Positions 54,967 through 64,000 of a stretch of 64,000 nt of DNA are shown here, in pieces. The notes below the pieces were generated by a model. The model searched no databases. It saw only the letters and a program-made list of their open reading frames with translations, and had not been told where the DNA came from. The stretch lies in assembly GCA_902465105.1 (NCBI GenBank), contig CABQLM010000002.1:71849-135848 (forward strand), given 5' to 3'. Positions within the stretch are counted from its first letter, which is position 1; every line of letters starts with the position of its first letter. The DNA comes from an uncultured Collinsella sp. GTDB lineage: Bacteria > Actinomycetota > Coriobacteriia > Coriobacteriales > Coriobacteriaceae. A program made the translations under genes and the position numbers.

Positions 54967-55662
54967 TTACAGCTCGGCTCCGCCTAGTCTATGTGCGATA
55001 CTGTCGCAAGCCAAGGCGCCCACGACGGTCTTGGCGTCTTCGATCTTGCCGTCGAGCACGGCGTCGATCAGCTCGTGCAGCGGCACCAGGTCAACGTTGA
55101 CAAACTCGTCATCGTCGGGGTTGGGCGCATCAAACTCGAGCTTGGTAGCAAGGTAGATGTGAATGATCTCGTCGCAAAAACCGCAGGTCGTGACAATCGA
55201 TGTCAAAAAGCGAATACGGCCGGCCCTAAAGCCCGTCTCCTCGTGCAGCTCCCGCTTGGCGCAATCGAGCGGATCCTCGCCCGGATCGAGTTTGCCGGCG
55301 GGAATCTCAACCGTCACGCGATCGATGGCGGTGCGGTACTGACGCACCAGCACGATCTTGCCGCTCTCGGTCAGTGCCACAACGGCCGCCGCACCCGGAT
55401 GGCGAACGATATCGCGGGCGCTGCGGTGACCGTTGGGCAGCTCAACCTCAAGACGGTGGACGTCGAGAATCTTGCCCTTCCAGGCGCACTCCTCCGAAAG
55501 AATCTTCTCGTGCAGCTCGGCATCGTGCGGGTCGTCGTCGCCCAGCACCAGTGCCGGCTCGTCAGCCACCTCGCCACCAGGCTCGCCCTCGGCGTGTCCA
55601 TACATGCGGCTGTCCTCTTCGACAATCTGCGCGTCCACGAGCTCTTCGTTCTTATCGTCCAT
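54967..55662 (-). CDS. Nudix hydrolase, ADP-ribose-pyrophosphatase-like
   Basis: This 231-residue protein carries the Nudix box GKLDPGEDPLDCAKRELHEETGF in full, preceded by VTVEIPAGKL. It also has VLVRQYRTAIDRVTVE, which is typical of ADP-ribose pyrophosphatases. About 70 acidic residues (VDAQIVEEDSRMYGHAEGEPGGEV...) precede the domain and are unusual. The start at 55662 is chosen because GAGAGG lies nine bases upstream; an ATG three codons earlier is too near. It follows purD by 21 bp. Confidence 0.88.
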   Translation of the reverse strand: MDDKNEELVDAQIVEEDSRMYGHAEGEPGGEVADEPALVLGDDDPHDAELHEKILSEECAWKGKILDVHRLEVELPNGHRSARDIVRHPGAAAVVALTESGKIVLVRQYRTAIDRVTVEIPAGKLDPGEDPLDCAKRELHEETGFRAGRIRFLTSIVTTCGFCDEIIHIYLATKLEFDAPNPDDDEFVNVDLVPLHELIDAVLDGKIEDAKTVVGALACDSIAHRLGGAEL

Positions 55663-55683
55663 CCGTCTCATTCCTCTCGGATT

Positions 55684-56988
55684 TTAGGCATCCCAGGCGT
55701 CGCGGCCGCGCAGTGCGCGCAGGCCAATGTCGTGACGCAGGGTCTTACCCTCAAAATCGATCTTCTCGCAGGCCTCGTAGGCAAGGTTGCGAGCGTTCTC
55801 GAACGTATCGCCCAGCGCGGTCACGGCAAGCACGCGGCCGCCGTTGGTCACGAGCTGGCCATCTACCACGGCGGTACCGGCGTGATACACGGTCACGTTC
55901 TCCATGGCCTCGGCATCGGCGATGCCGGTGATGACTTTGCCCTTCTCGTAGCTGCCGGGGTAGCCCGCGCTCGTCAGAACAACAGCCACAGCCCACTCGT
56001 CACGCCAATCGAGCTCAATCTGATCAAGCTCGCAGTTGGCGCAGGCGAGCATAACCTCGACCAGATCGTTCTTGAGGCGCGGCAGCACGACCTGCGTCTC
56101 GGGATCGCCAAAGCGAGCATTGAACTCCAGCACCTTGGGGCCGGCGGGGGTGAGCATAAAGCCACCGTACAGGCAACCGCGGTAGTCGATGCCCTCGGCA
56201 GCAAGCTCGGCCACGGTCTGCTCCATGACCGCCACCATCGTGGCGTGCTCCTCGTCGGTCACGATGGGCACCGGGCTGTAGACGCCCATGCCACCGGTGT
56301 TGGGGCCCTTGTCGCCCTCGAGCGCGCGCTTGTGGTCCTGCGAGGTGGCCATGGGGCGCACGGTCTTGCCGTCGGTAAAGGCCAGCAGCGAGCACTCGGG
56401 GCCAACCAGCATCTCCTCAATGACAACGGTGTTGCCGGCATCGCCAAAGGCTCCGCCAAAGCACTCACGCACGGCTTCCTCGGCCTGCTCGAGCTCAGTC
56501 GCCACGATAACGCCCTTGCCTGCGGCCAGGCCGTCAGCCTTGACAACCAGCGGGGCACCCTGCTCGCGCACATAGGCAAGAGCCGAAGCCTCGTCAGTAA
56601 ACGAGCCGTAGGCGGCCGTCGGAATGCCGGCGCGCTCCATGAGCTGCTTGGAAAAAAGCTTGGAGCCCTCCATCTGAGCGCCCTCGGCACCCGGGCCAAA
56701 GCAGGGAATGCCCGCCGCGCGCACGGCATCGGCTACGCCCGCCACGAGCGGAGCCTCGGGGCCAATCACCACGAGTCCGCATCCGTGGCTCTGGGCAAAC
56801 GTCGCCACGGCCGCAGGATCGCAATCGTCGAGAACCACGTTCTCGCCGCAGCTCGCGGTGCCGCCGTTACCCGGCGCGATGTAGAGCTTGCCGGCGCGCG
56901 GTGATGCTGCGAGCTTAGCTGCCAAAGCATGCTCACGGCCGCCGCTGCCCAACAACAGGATGTCGATGGTTTGAGTGTCCGCCTTCAA
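55684..56988 (-). CDS. purD: Phosphoribosylamine-glycine ligase, TTG start
   Basis: PurD joins phosphoribosylamine and glycine, the second step of purine synthesis. The 434-residue chain shows [14 protein letters not shown], then [15 protein letters not shown], an ATP-grasp domain with [49 protein letters not shown] and [11 protein letters not shown]. The start is the TTG at 56988, six bases after GAGGAGG. The longer reading from 57156 would add 56 residues that do not resemble the family and overlap purA. Length fits PurD (about 425). Confidence 0.95.
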   Translation of the reverse strand: MKADTQTIDILLLGSGGREHALAAKLAASPRAGKLYIAPGNGGTASCGENVVLDDCDPAAVATFAQSHGCGLVVIGPEAPLVAGVADAVRAAGIPCFGPGAEGAQMEGSKLFSKQLMERAGIPTAAYGSFTDEASALAYVREQGAPLVVKADGLAAGKGVIVATELEQAEEAVRECFGGAFGDAGNTVVIEEMLVGPECSLLAFTDGKTVRPMATSQDHKRALEGDKGPNTGGMGVYSPVPIVTDEEHATMVAVMEQTVAELAAEGIDYRGCLYGGFMLTPAGPKVLEFNARFGDPETQVVLPRLKNDLVEVMLACANCELDQIELDWRDEWAVAVVLTSAGYPGSYEKGKVITGIADAEAMENVTVYHAGTAVVDGQLVTNGGRVLAVTALGDTFENARNLAYEACEKIDFEGKTLRHDIGLRALRGRDAWDA

Positions 56989-57042
56989 GGGTGCCTCCTC
57001 TATGGATAAATGGCCCGCTCCGCGCGAGCCCTTTGCAAGCAA

Positions 57043-57084
57043 ATATACCCCTCGGCCGCCCGCTTGGGCTGCAAAGGGGTATAT
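57043..57084 (-). terminator. Stem-loop between purA and purD
   Basis: ATATACCCCT (57043-57052) pairs perfectly with AGGGGTATAT (57075-57084). On the minus strand it is followed by TTTG. It suggests purA and purD are transcribed separately. Confidence 0.65.
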
Positions 57085-57106
57085 CGCAATAACCAAATAG
57101 TCCCGA

Positions 57107-58402
<1,296 letters not shown>

Positions 58403-58486
58403 TTACATTCATGGACTGTCCGTGCGCCACGATGGCGCGCAGAAGCACAAAACATTCCCAGTATACCCGTGCAACGGGCGCCTGTC

Positions 58487-59878
58487 CTACTCCTCGGTAT
58501 GCGCCCCATCAAGCTCATAGAACTTGGTGGATGCCGGCAGGAACATCAGGTCGACGTCACCGATCGGGCCCGAACGGTTCTTGGCCACGACGATACGCGT
58601 AACGCCCTCGTCGGGTCGATCATCGCGCGAGGCCTCGGCCTCATCGGCGGAGCGGTCCAAGAACATAACGATATCAGCGTCCTGCTCGATGGAGCCCGAT
58701 TCACGCAGGTCGGAAAGCTGCGGGCGCTTGCCGGTACGGGATTCGACCTGACGAGACAGCTGCGACAGCGCGATCAGCGGAATCTTGAGCTCCTTGGCCA
58801 TGATCTTCAAGCCGCGCGACATCTCCGAAACCTCGACGGTACGACTCTCGGAGCGGCGGCCCGGCGGAGGACTCACCAGCTGCAGGTAGTCCAAGATAAT
58901 GATGGCCTTCTCCTTGTTATGGAGCATACGGCGACTCTTGGCGCGAATCTCGGTCACCGTAGTGCCGGGCGTATCGTCAATCAGAATATCGAGCTTGGAC
59001 AAGGTCTGCGTGGCCTCGTTGATATTGGCCCACTGCTCGGGGCTAATGCGACCCATGCGAAAATCACTAATCGAGACCATGGCATAGGCGCAAATCAGGC
59101 GCTGCGCAATTTCCTTGCCCGACATCTCCAGCGAGAAGAAGCCGACGGTATAGCCGGCAGCGGCGGCATTGAGCGCCAAGTTCAGGGCGAACGACGTCTT
59201 ACCCACAGCAGGACGTGCGCCGATGATGATGAGCTGGCCTTCGCGGAAGCCCATGAGCATACGGTCGAGGGACGGGAAGCCCGTGGGCACGCCCGCGGCC
59301 TGGCCGCCGGCCTGACACACTTCCTCGGCCTCGTTATAGGCCTCGACCATAAACTCGGTCAGCGTCTTATAGCTCGACTTGACCTCGCGCGCCGTAACCT
59401 TAAGTAGTTTACTCTCGGCAAGCTCCACGACCTCTTTGGTGTCGGTAGGAGCGTTGTAGGCCAGCGCGTTAATCTCGTTGGTGGCGCCGATCAGCTCGCG
59501 CAGCATCGAATCGCGGCGCACGATGGCGGCATGGTGCTGCCAGTTGACGAGCGATAGCGTCTGCCCCATCAGCTCCAAAATGTACGCCTCGCCGCCCACG
59601 GCATCGAGCTTGTTGATGCTTCGCAGATAATCAATCAGCGAGATGGAGTCGATGGGAATACGGCTGTTGTACATATCGACCATCGCGGTATAGATGGTCT
59701 TATGAATGGGCCGGTAGAAATCATCGGGCTGCAGCTCCACCTGAGCCTCTTCGACCACCTCAGGCGATAGCAGCATAGCGGCCAGTACATTAGCCTCTGC
59801 ATCTTGGTTTTGGGGAAGACCCAACTTGGAACCGCGGTCCTCGACCGTCAGTCCCGTCTCCCTATCGTCATATGCCAT
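58487..59878 (-). CDS. dnaB: Replicative DNA helicase
   Basis: DnaB unwinds DNA at the fork. The 463-residue protein has the N-terminal domain (GLPQNQDAEANVLAAMLLSPE), then the RecA-like motor with Walker A GARPAVGKTSFALN, FFSLEMSGKEIAQRL, Walker B KAIIILDYLQL and LSQLSRQVESRTGKRPQLSDLRESGSIEQDAD. No intein or break is seen. The ATG at 59878 follows GAGGA by seven bases; an ATG four codons earlier is an alternative. It lies 250 bp after rplI, as in many actinobacteria. Confidence 0.96.
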   Translation of the reverse strand: MAYDDRETGLTVEDRGSKLGLPQNQDAEANVLAAMLLSPEVVEEAQVELQPDDFYRPIHKTIYTAMVDMYNSRIPIDSISLIDYLRSINKLDAVGGEAYILELMGQTLSLVNWQHHAAIVRRDSMLRELIGATNEINALAYNAPTDTKEVVELAESKLLKVTAREVKSSYKTLTEFMVEAYNEAEEVCQAGGQAAGVPTGFPSLDRMLMGFREGQLIIIGARPAVGKTSFALNLALNAAAAGYTVGFFSLEMSGKEIAQRLICAYAMVSISDFRMGRISPEQWANINEATQTLSKLDILIDDTPGTTVTEIRAKSRRMLHNKEKAIIILDYLQLVSPPPGRRSESRTVEVSEMSRGLKIMAKELKIPLIALSQLSRQVESRTGKRPQLSDLRESGSIEQDADIVMFLDRSADEAEASRDDRPDEGVTRIVVAKNRSGPIGDVDLMFLPASTKFYELDGAHTEE

Positions 59879-60060
59879 GAGCATCCTCATTCATATCGCT
59901 TGCGAGCATCCATAGTATCAGCCGCAGTTCAAAAAGGGGCGGTGTCGTATCAATCATCACCGAACCAAACGAATGAACGGTCCCCAAATGGAACACCATC
60001 CAAACGTGAGAAACAGATGCCCCGCTCTCACGGCGCCCACCACGGTGCTCGCATAGCGCT

Positions 60061-60099
60061 AAAAATAAAAGGGCGCCCTGGTCTCCCAGAGCGCCCTTC
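60061..60099 (-). terminator. Terminator of rplI
   Basis: On the minus strand AAGGGCGC-T-CTGG-GAGA-CCAG-GGCGCCCTT is followed by TTATTTTT, about 30 bp after the rplI stop. Confidence 0.92.
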
Positions 60100-60130
60100 T
60101 TAGAACAAGATTGTTGCGTTGCAGCAAATG

Positions 60131-60670
60131 CTACTCGGCAGCAGCCTCGGTCTCGACCTCGGCGGTCTCGGCCTCGGCGACCTCAGCGGTCTCCTCAACC
60201 TCAGCCTCGGTAGCGAGCTCCTCGGCGGTAACGCCGACGAGAACGACAACCTCGGCCTTGATCTCGCGGTACAGCGAGATGGCAACGGTGTGGGCACCGG
60301 CAACCTTGATGGGCTTACCGAGCTCGACGCGCTTGCGGTCGATGTCCATACCGAGCTGGTCCTTGATGGCGTCAGCGATCATAGCGGCGGTAACGGAGCC
60401 AAAGAGGATGCCCTCGTCGCCGACCTTGACGTCAACGGTGACCGTCTTGCCCTCGAAGGCAGCCTTGGTCTCGTTGGCGGTAGCCAGACGGACGGCCTCG
60501 CGCTTGGCGATGTTGTTGCGACGCTCGTCAAGCTGCTTGAGGTTGCCCTTGGTGGCGGCAACAGCGAGCTTCTTGGGGAACAGGAAGTTCTCAGCGTAAC
60601 CCTGAGCGACCTCTACGACGTCACCCTCGCCGCCCTTGCCCTTGATCTCATCGAGAAGAATAACCTTCAT
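60131..60670 (-). CDS. rplI: 50S ribosomal protein L9 with acidic tail
   Basis: This 179-residue L9 has the conserved N-terminal domain MKVILLDEIKGKGGEGDVVEVAQGYAEN with FLFPKKLA. It also has the linker helix and a C-terminal domain ending KAEVVVLVGVTAEEL. After about residue 150 comes an extra tail of about 28 residues of Glu, Ala, Thr and Val (TEAEVEETAEVAEAETAEVE). It follows rpsR by 15 bp, the normal rpsF-ssb-rpsR-rplI order minus rpsF. Confidence 0.96.
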   Translation of the reverse strand: MKVILLDEIKGKGGEGDVVEVAQGYAENFLFPKKLAVAATKGNLKQLDERRNNIAKREAVRLATANETKAAFEGKTVTVDVKVGDEGILFGSVTAAMIADAIKDQLGMDIDRKRVELGKPIKVAGAHTVAISLYREIKAEVVVLVGVTAEELATEAEVEETAEVAEAETAEVETEAAAE

Positions 60671-60685
60671 GATGCGTCTCCCTTC

Positions 60686-60952
60686 TTAGCCGCGGTCGCG
60701 GTTGCCACGAGAGGAAACCACGGGGACGGTGTACGGCAGGAGAGCCATCTCGCGGGCGCGCTTGATGGCGTTGGCGATGTCATGCTGATGCTGCGTGCAA
60801 GCGCCAGTGACGCGACGGGGCTTGATCTTGCCACGGTCGGTCATGTACTTACGGAGAAGCTGAGTGTCCTTATAGTCGATGAACTCAGTGTTCTCCTTGC
60901 AGAACTGGCAGTACTTACGACGCGGCTGACGTGCAGAATAATCATTAGCCAT
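60686..60952 (-). CDS. rpsR: 30S ribosomal protein S18
   Basis: This 88-residue S18 has the zinc-ribbon-like pair YCQFCKEN near the start and the conserved [34 protein letters not shown]. The ATG at 60952 follows AAAGGT. A longer reading upstream adds residues that do not resemble S18. It is followed by rplI and preceded by ssb, as usual. Confidence 0.97.
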   Translation of the reverse strand: MANDYSARQPRRKYCQFCKENTEFIDYKDTQLLRKYMTDRGKIKPRRVTGACTQHQHDIANAIKRAREMALLPYTVPVVSSRGNRDRG

Positions 60953-61024
60953 GTCAAAATACCTTTCATTTGGCAACTTCGGCGAGCCGAAGCCGCCTCT
61001 CACTCAAAAATAGGCGAACAACCC

Positions 61025-61477
61025 TTAGAACGGGATGTCCTCATCGTAGACGTCAACCGCGGGCGGCGTTGCCACCGGCGCGGCGGGACGTGCTGCGGGC
61101 GCGGAAGCTGCGGGGGCGTAACCGCCCTGATCGTAGCCACCCTGGCCACCACGGGAGCTCATAAACTCGATCTCATCGACGATGACCTCAAGTTTGCTCC
61201 TGCGCTGGCCGTCGCGCTCCCAAGAGCTGTAGCGCAGCTTGCCCTCGATCGCGACCTTGTTTCCCTTTGCCAGGAAACGGCTCACGGCCTCGGCGCGGGT
61301 GCCGAACATGGTGCAGTCGACAAAGTTGGGATAGTCCTCCCACTCGCCAGTCTGCGCGTTGCGGCGACGATCGTTCACGGCGACGCCAAAGGACAAAACC
61401 TGGGTTCCGCCGGCGGTGGCGCGCAGCTCGGGGTCGCGGGTGAGGTTGCCGCTGATGCACACTCGGTTGATACTCAC
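61025..61477 (-). CDS. ssb: Single-stranded DNA-binding protein (GTG start, overlaps a phage-type gene)
   Basis: This 150-residue SSB has the OB-fold pattern INRVCISGNLTRDPELRATAGGTQVLSFGVAVNDRRR, DYPNFVDCTMFGTRAEAVSRFLAKGNKVAIEGKL. It has a Gly/Ala/Pro linker and the acidic tip DVYDEDIPF that contacts partners. The start is a GTG at 61477, overlapping the TGA of the mIHF-like gene by three bases (GTGA), behind GGAGG. Normally rpsF precedes ssb; here phage-type genes do. It is unclear whether this is the host SSB, the phage SSB or a hybrid of both. Confidence 0.9.
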   Translation of the reverse strand: MSINRVCISGNLTRDPELRATAGGTQVLSFGVAVNDRRRNAQTGEWEDYPNFVDCTMFGTRAEAVSRFLAKGNKVAIEGKLRYSSWERDGQRRSKLEVIVDEIEFMSSRGGQGGYDQGGYAPAASAPAARPAAPVATPPAVDVYDEDIPF

Positions 61478-61812
61478 TGGTCCTCCTTCGCGGTCATGTG
61501 GCTCTTGATTTCCTCGACGAGGCGCGGCCCCTGCATGTAGCCCAGGCCGCTCACGCGGCGGCCGTCGCGGATATGGCACACCTCGACGATCTTCTGCGCC
61601 GTGACCGGGCCGATGCCCGGGAATGAGCGGGCGAACTCCTCGACCTTGAGCTTTGCCGCGATGGGTGCCTCGATGGCGACCTCGGGCGGGATGTTCCCCG
61701 CCTTGCACGCCGCCTTGAACGCGGCGCGCTCGCGGCGCGTGCGGACGGCCTTCGCCATCGCCTCCTTGCGCTGCTCCGGCGTTCGGAGCGGCGGCAGGTT
61801 GCTCTCTCCCAT
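61474..61812 (-). CDS. mIHF/S13-like helix-hairpin DNA-binding protein, phage-type
   Basis: This 112-residue basic protein has a C-terminal helix-two-turns-helix (VEEFARSFPGIGPVTAQKIVEVCHIRDGRRVSGLG) typical of actinobacterial integration host factor. It has a Lys/Arg-rich N terminus (EAMAKAVRTRRERAAFKAACK). It is likely to bend or bind DNA. It stands between a DUF1351 gene and ssb in a tightly packed set, so it belongs to the phage recombination/replication module. Function is inferred from fold. Confidence 0.75.
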   Translation of the reverse strand: MGESNLPPLRTPEQRKEAMAKAVRTRRERAAFKAACKAGNIPPEVAIEAPIAAKLKVEEFARSFPGIGPVTAQKIVEVCHIRDGRRVSGLGYMQGPRLVEEIKSHMTAKEDQ

Positions 61813-61815
61813 GTC

Positions 61816-62694
61816 CTACATCCTCTCGACGTATCCGTGAATGCCGTTCTCGACCATTACTGCCCTCACGCGGCGCAGCTCGTCCGCCGTGGCGCACTCG
61901 ATGACCACGCGGTAGCCCCTCTGCGGTGCCGTGGCCGCATCCTCGGCCACTTCCGGCTCGGGCTCCGGTGCGGGCGCCATCGTCTGCTCGTAGGTCGACA
62001 CGAGCGCGGCGGCCTTGGCGACCTCCTCGCGATGCGCGGCGACAGCCGCCGCCACCTCGCCCGAGTCCGCCGGCAGCGTCCTCGCCCACCACGCCACGGC
62101 CCACGCCTTCTCGGACTCGTCCGCGTAGTCGAGCCCGTTGACGAACTTGAACTGGTGCAGCAGCTCGCCCACGCGGCGCTCGATGATGTTCTTGGCCTTG
62201 ACCTCGCCGAAGCTCGCGTTGAGCCACCTGTCGTCGGCGATGCGCTCGTAGGGCACCAGCGGCCCAATCTCGCCCGCGAGGTCGCAGTAGTGGCCGCTGA
62301 GCGCGGCGAGGCGTCGGGCCCTGCACTCGCCGTCGTAGCGGTCAATCTCGGCCTTGTACTCATCGGAGAGCCTGTCGATGGGCGCCGTGATCTCGCCGAT
62401 GGTCTTGTCGAACGTCTTGAGCAGGTCGCTGTACTTCTTCTTCGCGGCCTTGCGCTGCGCCTCGATGGGCTCCTTCACGGCGTTGACGGCCGCGCGGTAC
62501 TTCTTCGCCGCCTTGAAGTCCTCGTCCTTCTCGATGCGCTTGACGTCCACGTAGTCCGCCAGCTTCTCGTCGACGCTCTCCTTGAGCTTCGCCAGCTTGT
62601 CCTCGAGCGTGTCGTCGATGGCGAGCGACGCCACCAGCGTATCGAAGTCCTCCTCGAGCGGCACGGCCTCGACCGCCAAAACCTCGTCTGCCAT
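61816..62694 (-). CDS. DUF1351-family phage protein
   Basis: This 292-residue protein has a long coiled-coil-like half (DKLAKLKESVDEKLADYVDVKRIEKDEDFKAAKK, then KEPIEAQRKAAKKKYSDLLKTFDKTI). A conserved C-terminal part follows. Proteins of this family sit beside RecT recombinases in phages and probably assist DNA processing. The start overlaps the RecT stop (TAATG). There is a Pro/Glu-rich linker near residue 240 (APAPEPEPEVAED). Confidence 0.8.
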   Translation of the reverse strand: MADEVLAVEAVPLEEDFDTLVASLAIDDTLEDKLAKLKESVDEKLADYVDVKRIEKDEDFKAAKKYRAAVNAVKEPIEAQRKAAKKKYSDLLKTFDKTIGEITAPIDRLSDEYKAEIDRYDGECRARRLAALSGHYCDLAGEIGPLVPYERIADDRWLNASFGEVKAKNIIERRVGELLHQFKFVNGLDYADESEKAWAVAWWARTLPADSGEVAAAVAAHREEVAKAAALVSTYEQTMAPAPEPEPEVAEDAATAPQRGYRVVIECATADELRRVRAVMVENGIHGYVERM

Positions 62695-63666
62695 TAGAAG
62701 CCTCCCAGCAGGTCGTCGTCGGTCGCATACTCGGCGGGCGCGGGCTCATAGACGGGCGCGGGCTCCGGCTCGGGGGCTGCGGGCTCGGGCTGCGCCTTGC
62801 GGGCCATGATCTCCTCCTCCATCCAAGAGGCCGCGCGGCTCGCCTGCATGAGCGTCATGTCGTGCATGTTGCCCGACGAGCAGCCCACGGCGGCGCAGAT
62901 GGCGGCCATGGCCCCGGCGCTGTCGAGCCCAGTCGCCGCCATGAACGGCTTGAACAGGTCGCGCACGGGCTGCAGGTCGGCCACGGGCTCGACGCTCTCG
63001 GCCTTGATGGTCCGGGCGCCGGCGCCCATGTCGCGCTCGACCTTCCGGTCCATCTCCTCGCCCGTGTACATCCCGCCGAACTCATCGGGGTAGGCAAGGC
63101 GCCACGCGCCAGCCTTAGCGCACTTCTCGATCATGACGCCCGGCATCTTCGCCCAGTTGCTCTTGCCGGTGCTGTAGTCGGTGAGCGCCAGCTCCACGTA
63201 GGCCGGCTCCTTGCCGTCCTTGAACTGCACCTCGGCCCAGCCGCCGAGAAGCTGCTCGCCCACCTGCTTGTAGACGGCGCTGCCGCGCTTCTTGACGATC
63301 TGCCCCTCGCGCATCACCACGACGCCGCTCTTGATGCCGCCGTAGCTCTCCTGGCGGTTGGCGCGGCGGTTGAACACCTGGTAGGAAGTGATGATGCTCG
63401 CCGGGGCGTCCCTGTACTTCACCAGGTAGACCTCCTTGGTGAAGGGGTTCAGGTGCTGGCTGGTTTTTAATTCAAGGACATATCTGGTGTTGAGGCCGGT
63501 ACACCTCCTTGGTGAACGGGTTCAGGTGCTGGCGGTTGCAAAGCTCCACGCAAAGCGCCAGCTCGCTGTCGGTCGCGTTGGGGCACAGGCGCTCGCGGAT
63601 GTCCTGCGAGGTGAACTTGACGGGCATGCCCGCATCGTCCTTGAACTCGATGATCTCGTTACTCAT
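62694..63666 (-). pseudogene. recT: RecT-family single-strand annealing protein, frame broken by a 73-bp duplication
   Basis: RecT anneals single strands in phage recombination. The N terminus (MSNEIIEFKDDAGMPVKFTSQDIRERLCPNATDSELALCVELCNRQHLNPFTKEVY) reads to the repeat, then goes out of frame. The remaining frame resumes with KYRDAPASIITSYQVFNRRANRQESYGGI and continues through the RecT core to the Ala/Pro/Glu-rich tail DDDLLGGF. Removing one copy of the 73-bp direct repeat restores one protein of about 300 residues. It overlaps the upstream small gene by eight bases and the DUF1351 gene by one base. Same type of lesion as in the enoate reductase and NfnA genes. Confidence 0.88.
63430..63533. 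repeat. 73-bp period direct repeat in recT
   Basis: ACCTCCTTGGTGAAGGGGTT at 63430 and ACCTCCTTGGTGAACGGGTT at 63503 start two copies of a 31-bp match (one base different). They are separated by 42 bp of AT-richer sequence unlike the rest of the gene (TTTTTAATTCAAGG). The insertion shifts the frame. Confidence 0.9.
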
Positions 63667-63955
63667 CGACGGTCACCTCGCATCCGTAGAGCTTGGAGAT
63701 CGTGGCGATGGCGCCGCTCTCGGCGTAGGCTTCCTCGCACACCTTGGCGTACGTGATGATGACGGCCAGAATATCGCGGTCTAACTCGATGGGCTCCTCG
63801 TCCATCAGCGCGGGCGCGACCGCCATGCCGTAGGCGACGCCGCGTAGCACCGCGGGGTCGACCTTCTCCTTGAGCGTCTCGGCGTTGAGCTCCGTGTTGA
63901 TGAGGACGTTGCCCGCGGCCTGCCTCATGAGTTCCTTGAATGCTTTTCGCTTCAT
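63659..63955 (-). CDS. Small phage protein of unknown function
   Basis: This 98-residue protein is not recognised. Helical segments predominate (RKAFKELMRQAAGNVLINTELNAETLKEKVD). It starts 14 bases after a good GGAGG site and overlaps recT by eight bases, so it is part of the same early phage-type operon that probably continues beyond the right edge. Confidence 0.75.
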   Translation of the reverse strand: MKRKAFKELMRQAAGNVLINTELNAETLKEKVDPAVLRGVAYGMAVAPALMDEEPIELDRDILAVIITYAKVCEEAYAESGAIATISKLYGCEVTVDE

Positions 63956-64000
63956 TTACATTTCCTCCGTTTCATCCCTGCGCCCGGACCACCCGGGCGC

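Noticed and set aside
61025..62326. A 433-residue frame covering ssb and part of the phage module
   Set aside because: Only its last 150 residues are real (SSB from the GTG at 61477); the rest is a shadow of the DUF1351 and mIHF-like genes.

Overview
The window is about 60% GC and encodes a gut actinobacterium-like anaerobe. Gene content points to class Coriobacteriia, most likely a Collinsella: Ech-type energy-converting NiFe hydrogenase, NfnAB transhydrogenase, sortase-anchored surface proteins, Coriobacterial-style ECF and amino-acid ABC transporters, and an rpsR-rplI-dnaB block. This assignment is inference from gene content and style; there is no 16S gene in the window.

Layout. 1-3060: 5' part of a von Willebrand/pilin-domain surface protein whose C terminus lies off the left edge. 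3073-8741: an ech hydrogenase operon in echABCDEF order, with echA and echB fused. 9027-11948: an orphan HTH gene and a broken enoate-reductase-like flavoenzyme. 12310-17808: initiator tRNA-Met, coaX, a degenerate biotin-ligase-like gene, a folP-folK fusion, a sirtuin and xth. 18348-21413: a three-gene ECF vitamin transporter. 21607-27744: glmU, prs, pth and nfnAB on the plus strand. 27874-41893: a cytidylate-kinase-like gene, a gluABCD-type transporter, yqeY, a PrsA-like foldase, an orphan PTS EIIA, purN-purM, purF, a CmpB-type membrane protein, a MoaE-like gene, a class B sortase and purE. 42171-46379: a 1,402-residue LPXTG-like anchored protein with a GH110-like beta-helix. 47114-58393: carA-carB behind a PyrR-type hairpin, an ABC exporter, a Nudix hydrolase, purD and purA. 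58487-63955: dnaB, rplI, rpsR and ssb, which run directly into a phage-type recombination module (mIHF-like, DUF1351, RecT) where rpsF would be expected.

How the genes work together. Ech (ferredoxin/H2/ion gradient) and NfnAB (ferredoxin, NADH, NADPH) are the two redox-balancing machines of a fermenting anaerobe. Five separate transcription units carry six purine genes (purN, purM, purF, purE, purD, purA), fed by prs and carAB-linked nucleotide supply. The sortase at 40382-41392 is a natural candidate to anchor the surface proteins at both ends of the left two thirds of the window.

Two window-wide patterns stand out. First, at least fifteen intergenic spaces carry long, nearly perfect inverted repeats (arms 11-40 bp), several starting exactly at a stop codon and many containing a GGGACR core. 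One approximately 43-nt element occurs twice, fused to the stop codons of pth and purF. Second, four conserved genes carry short tandem duplications (43, 70, 48 and 73 bp) whose copies often differ by one or two bases, and carB carries a small deletion. Four of these five lesions shift the frame. The pattern looks more like strain-variant assembly artefacts in a metagenome-derived contig than like biology, and the phage/ribosomal junction at ssb should be judged in the same light.
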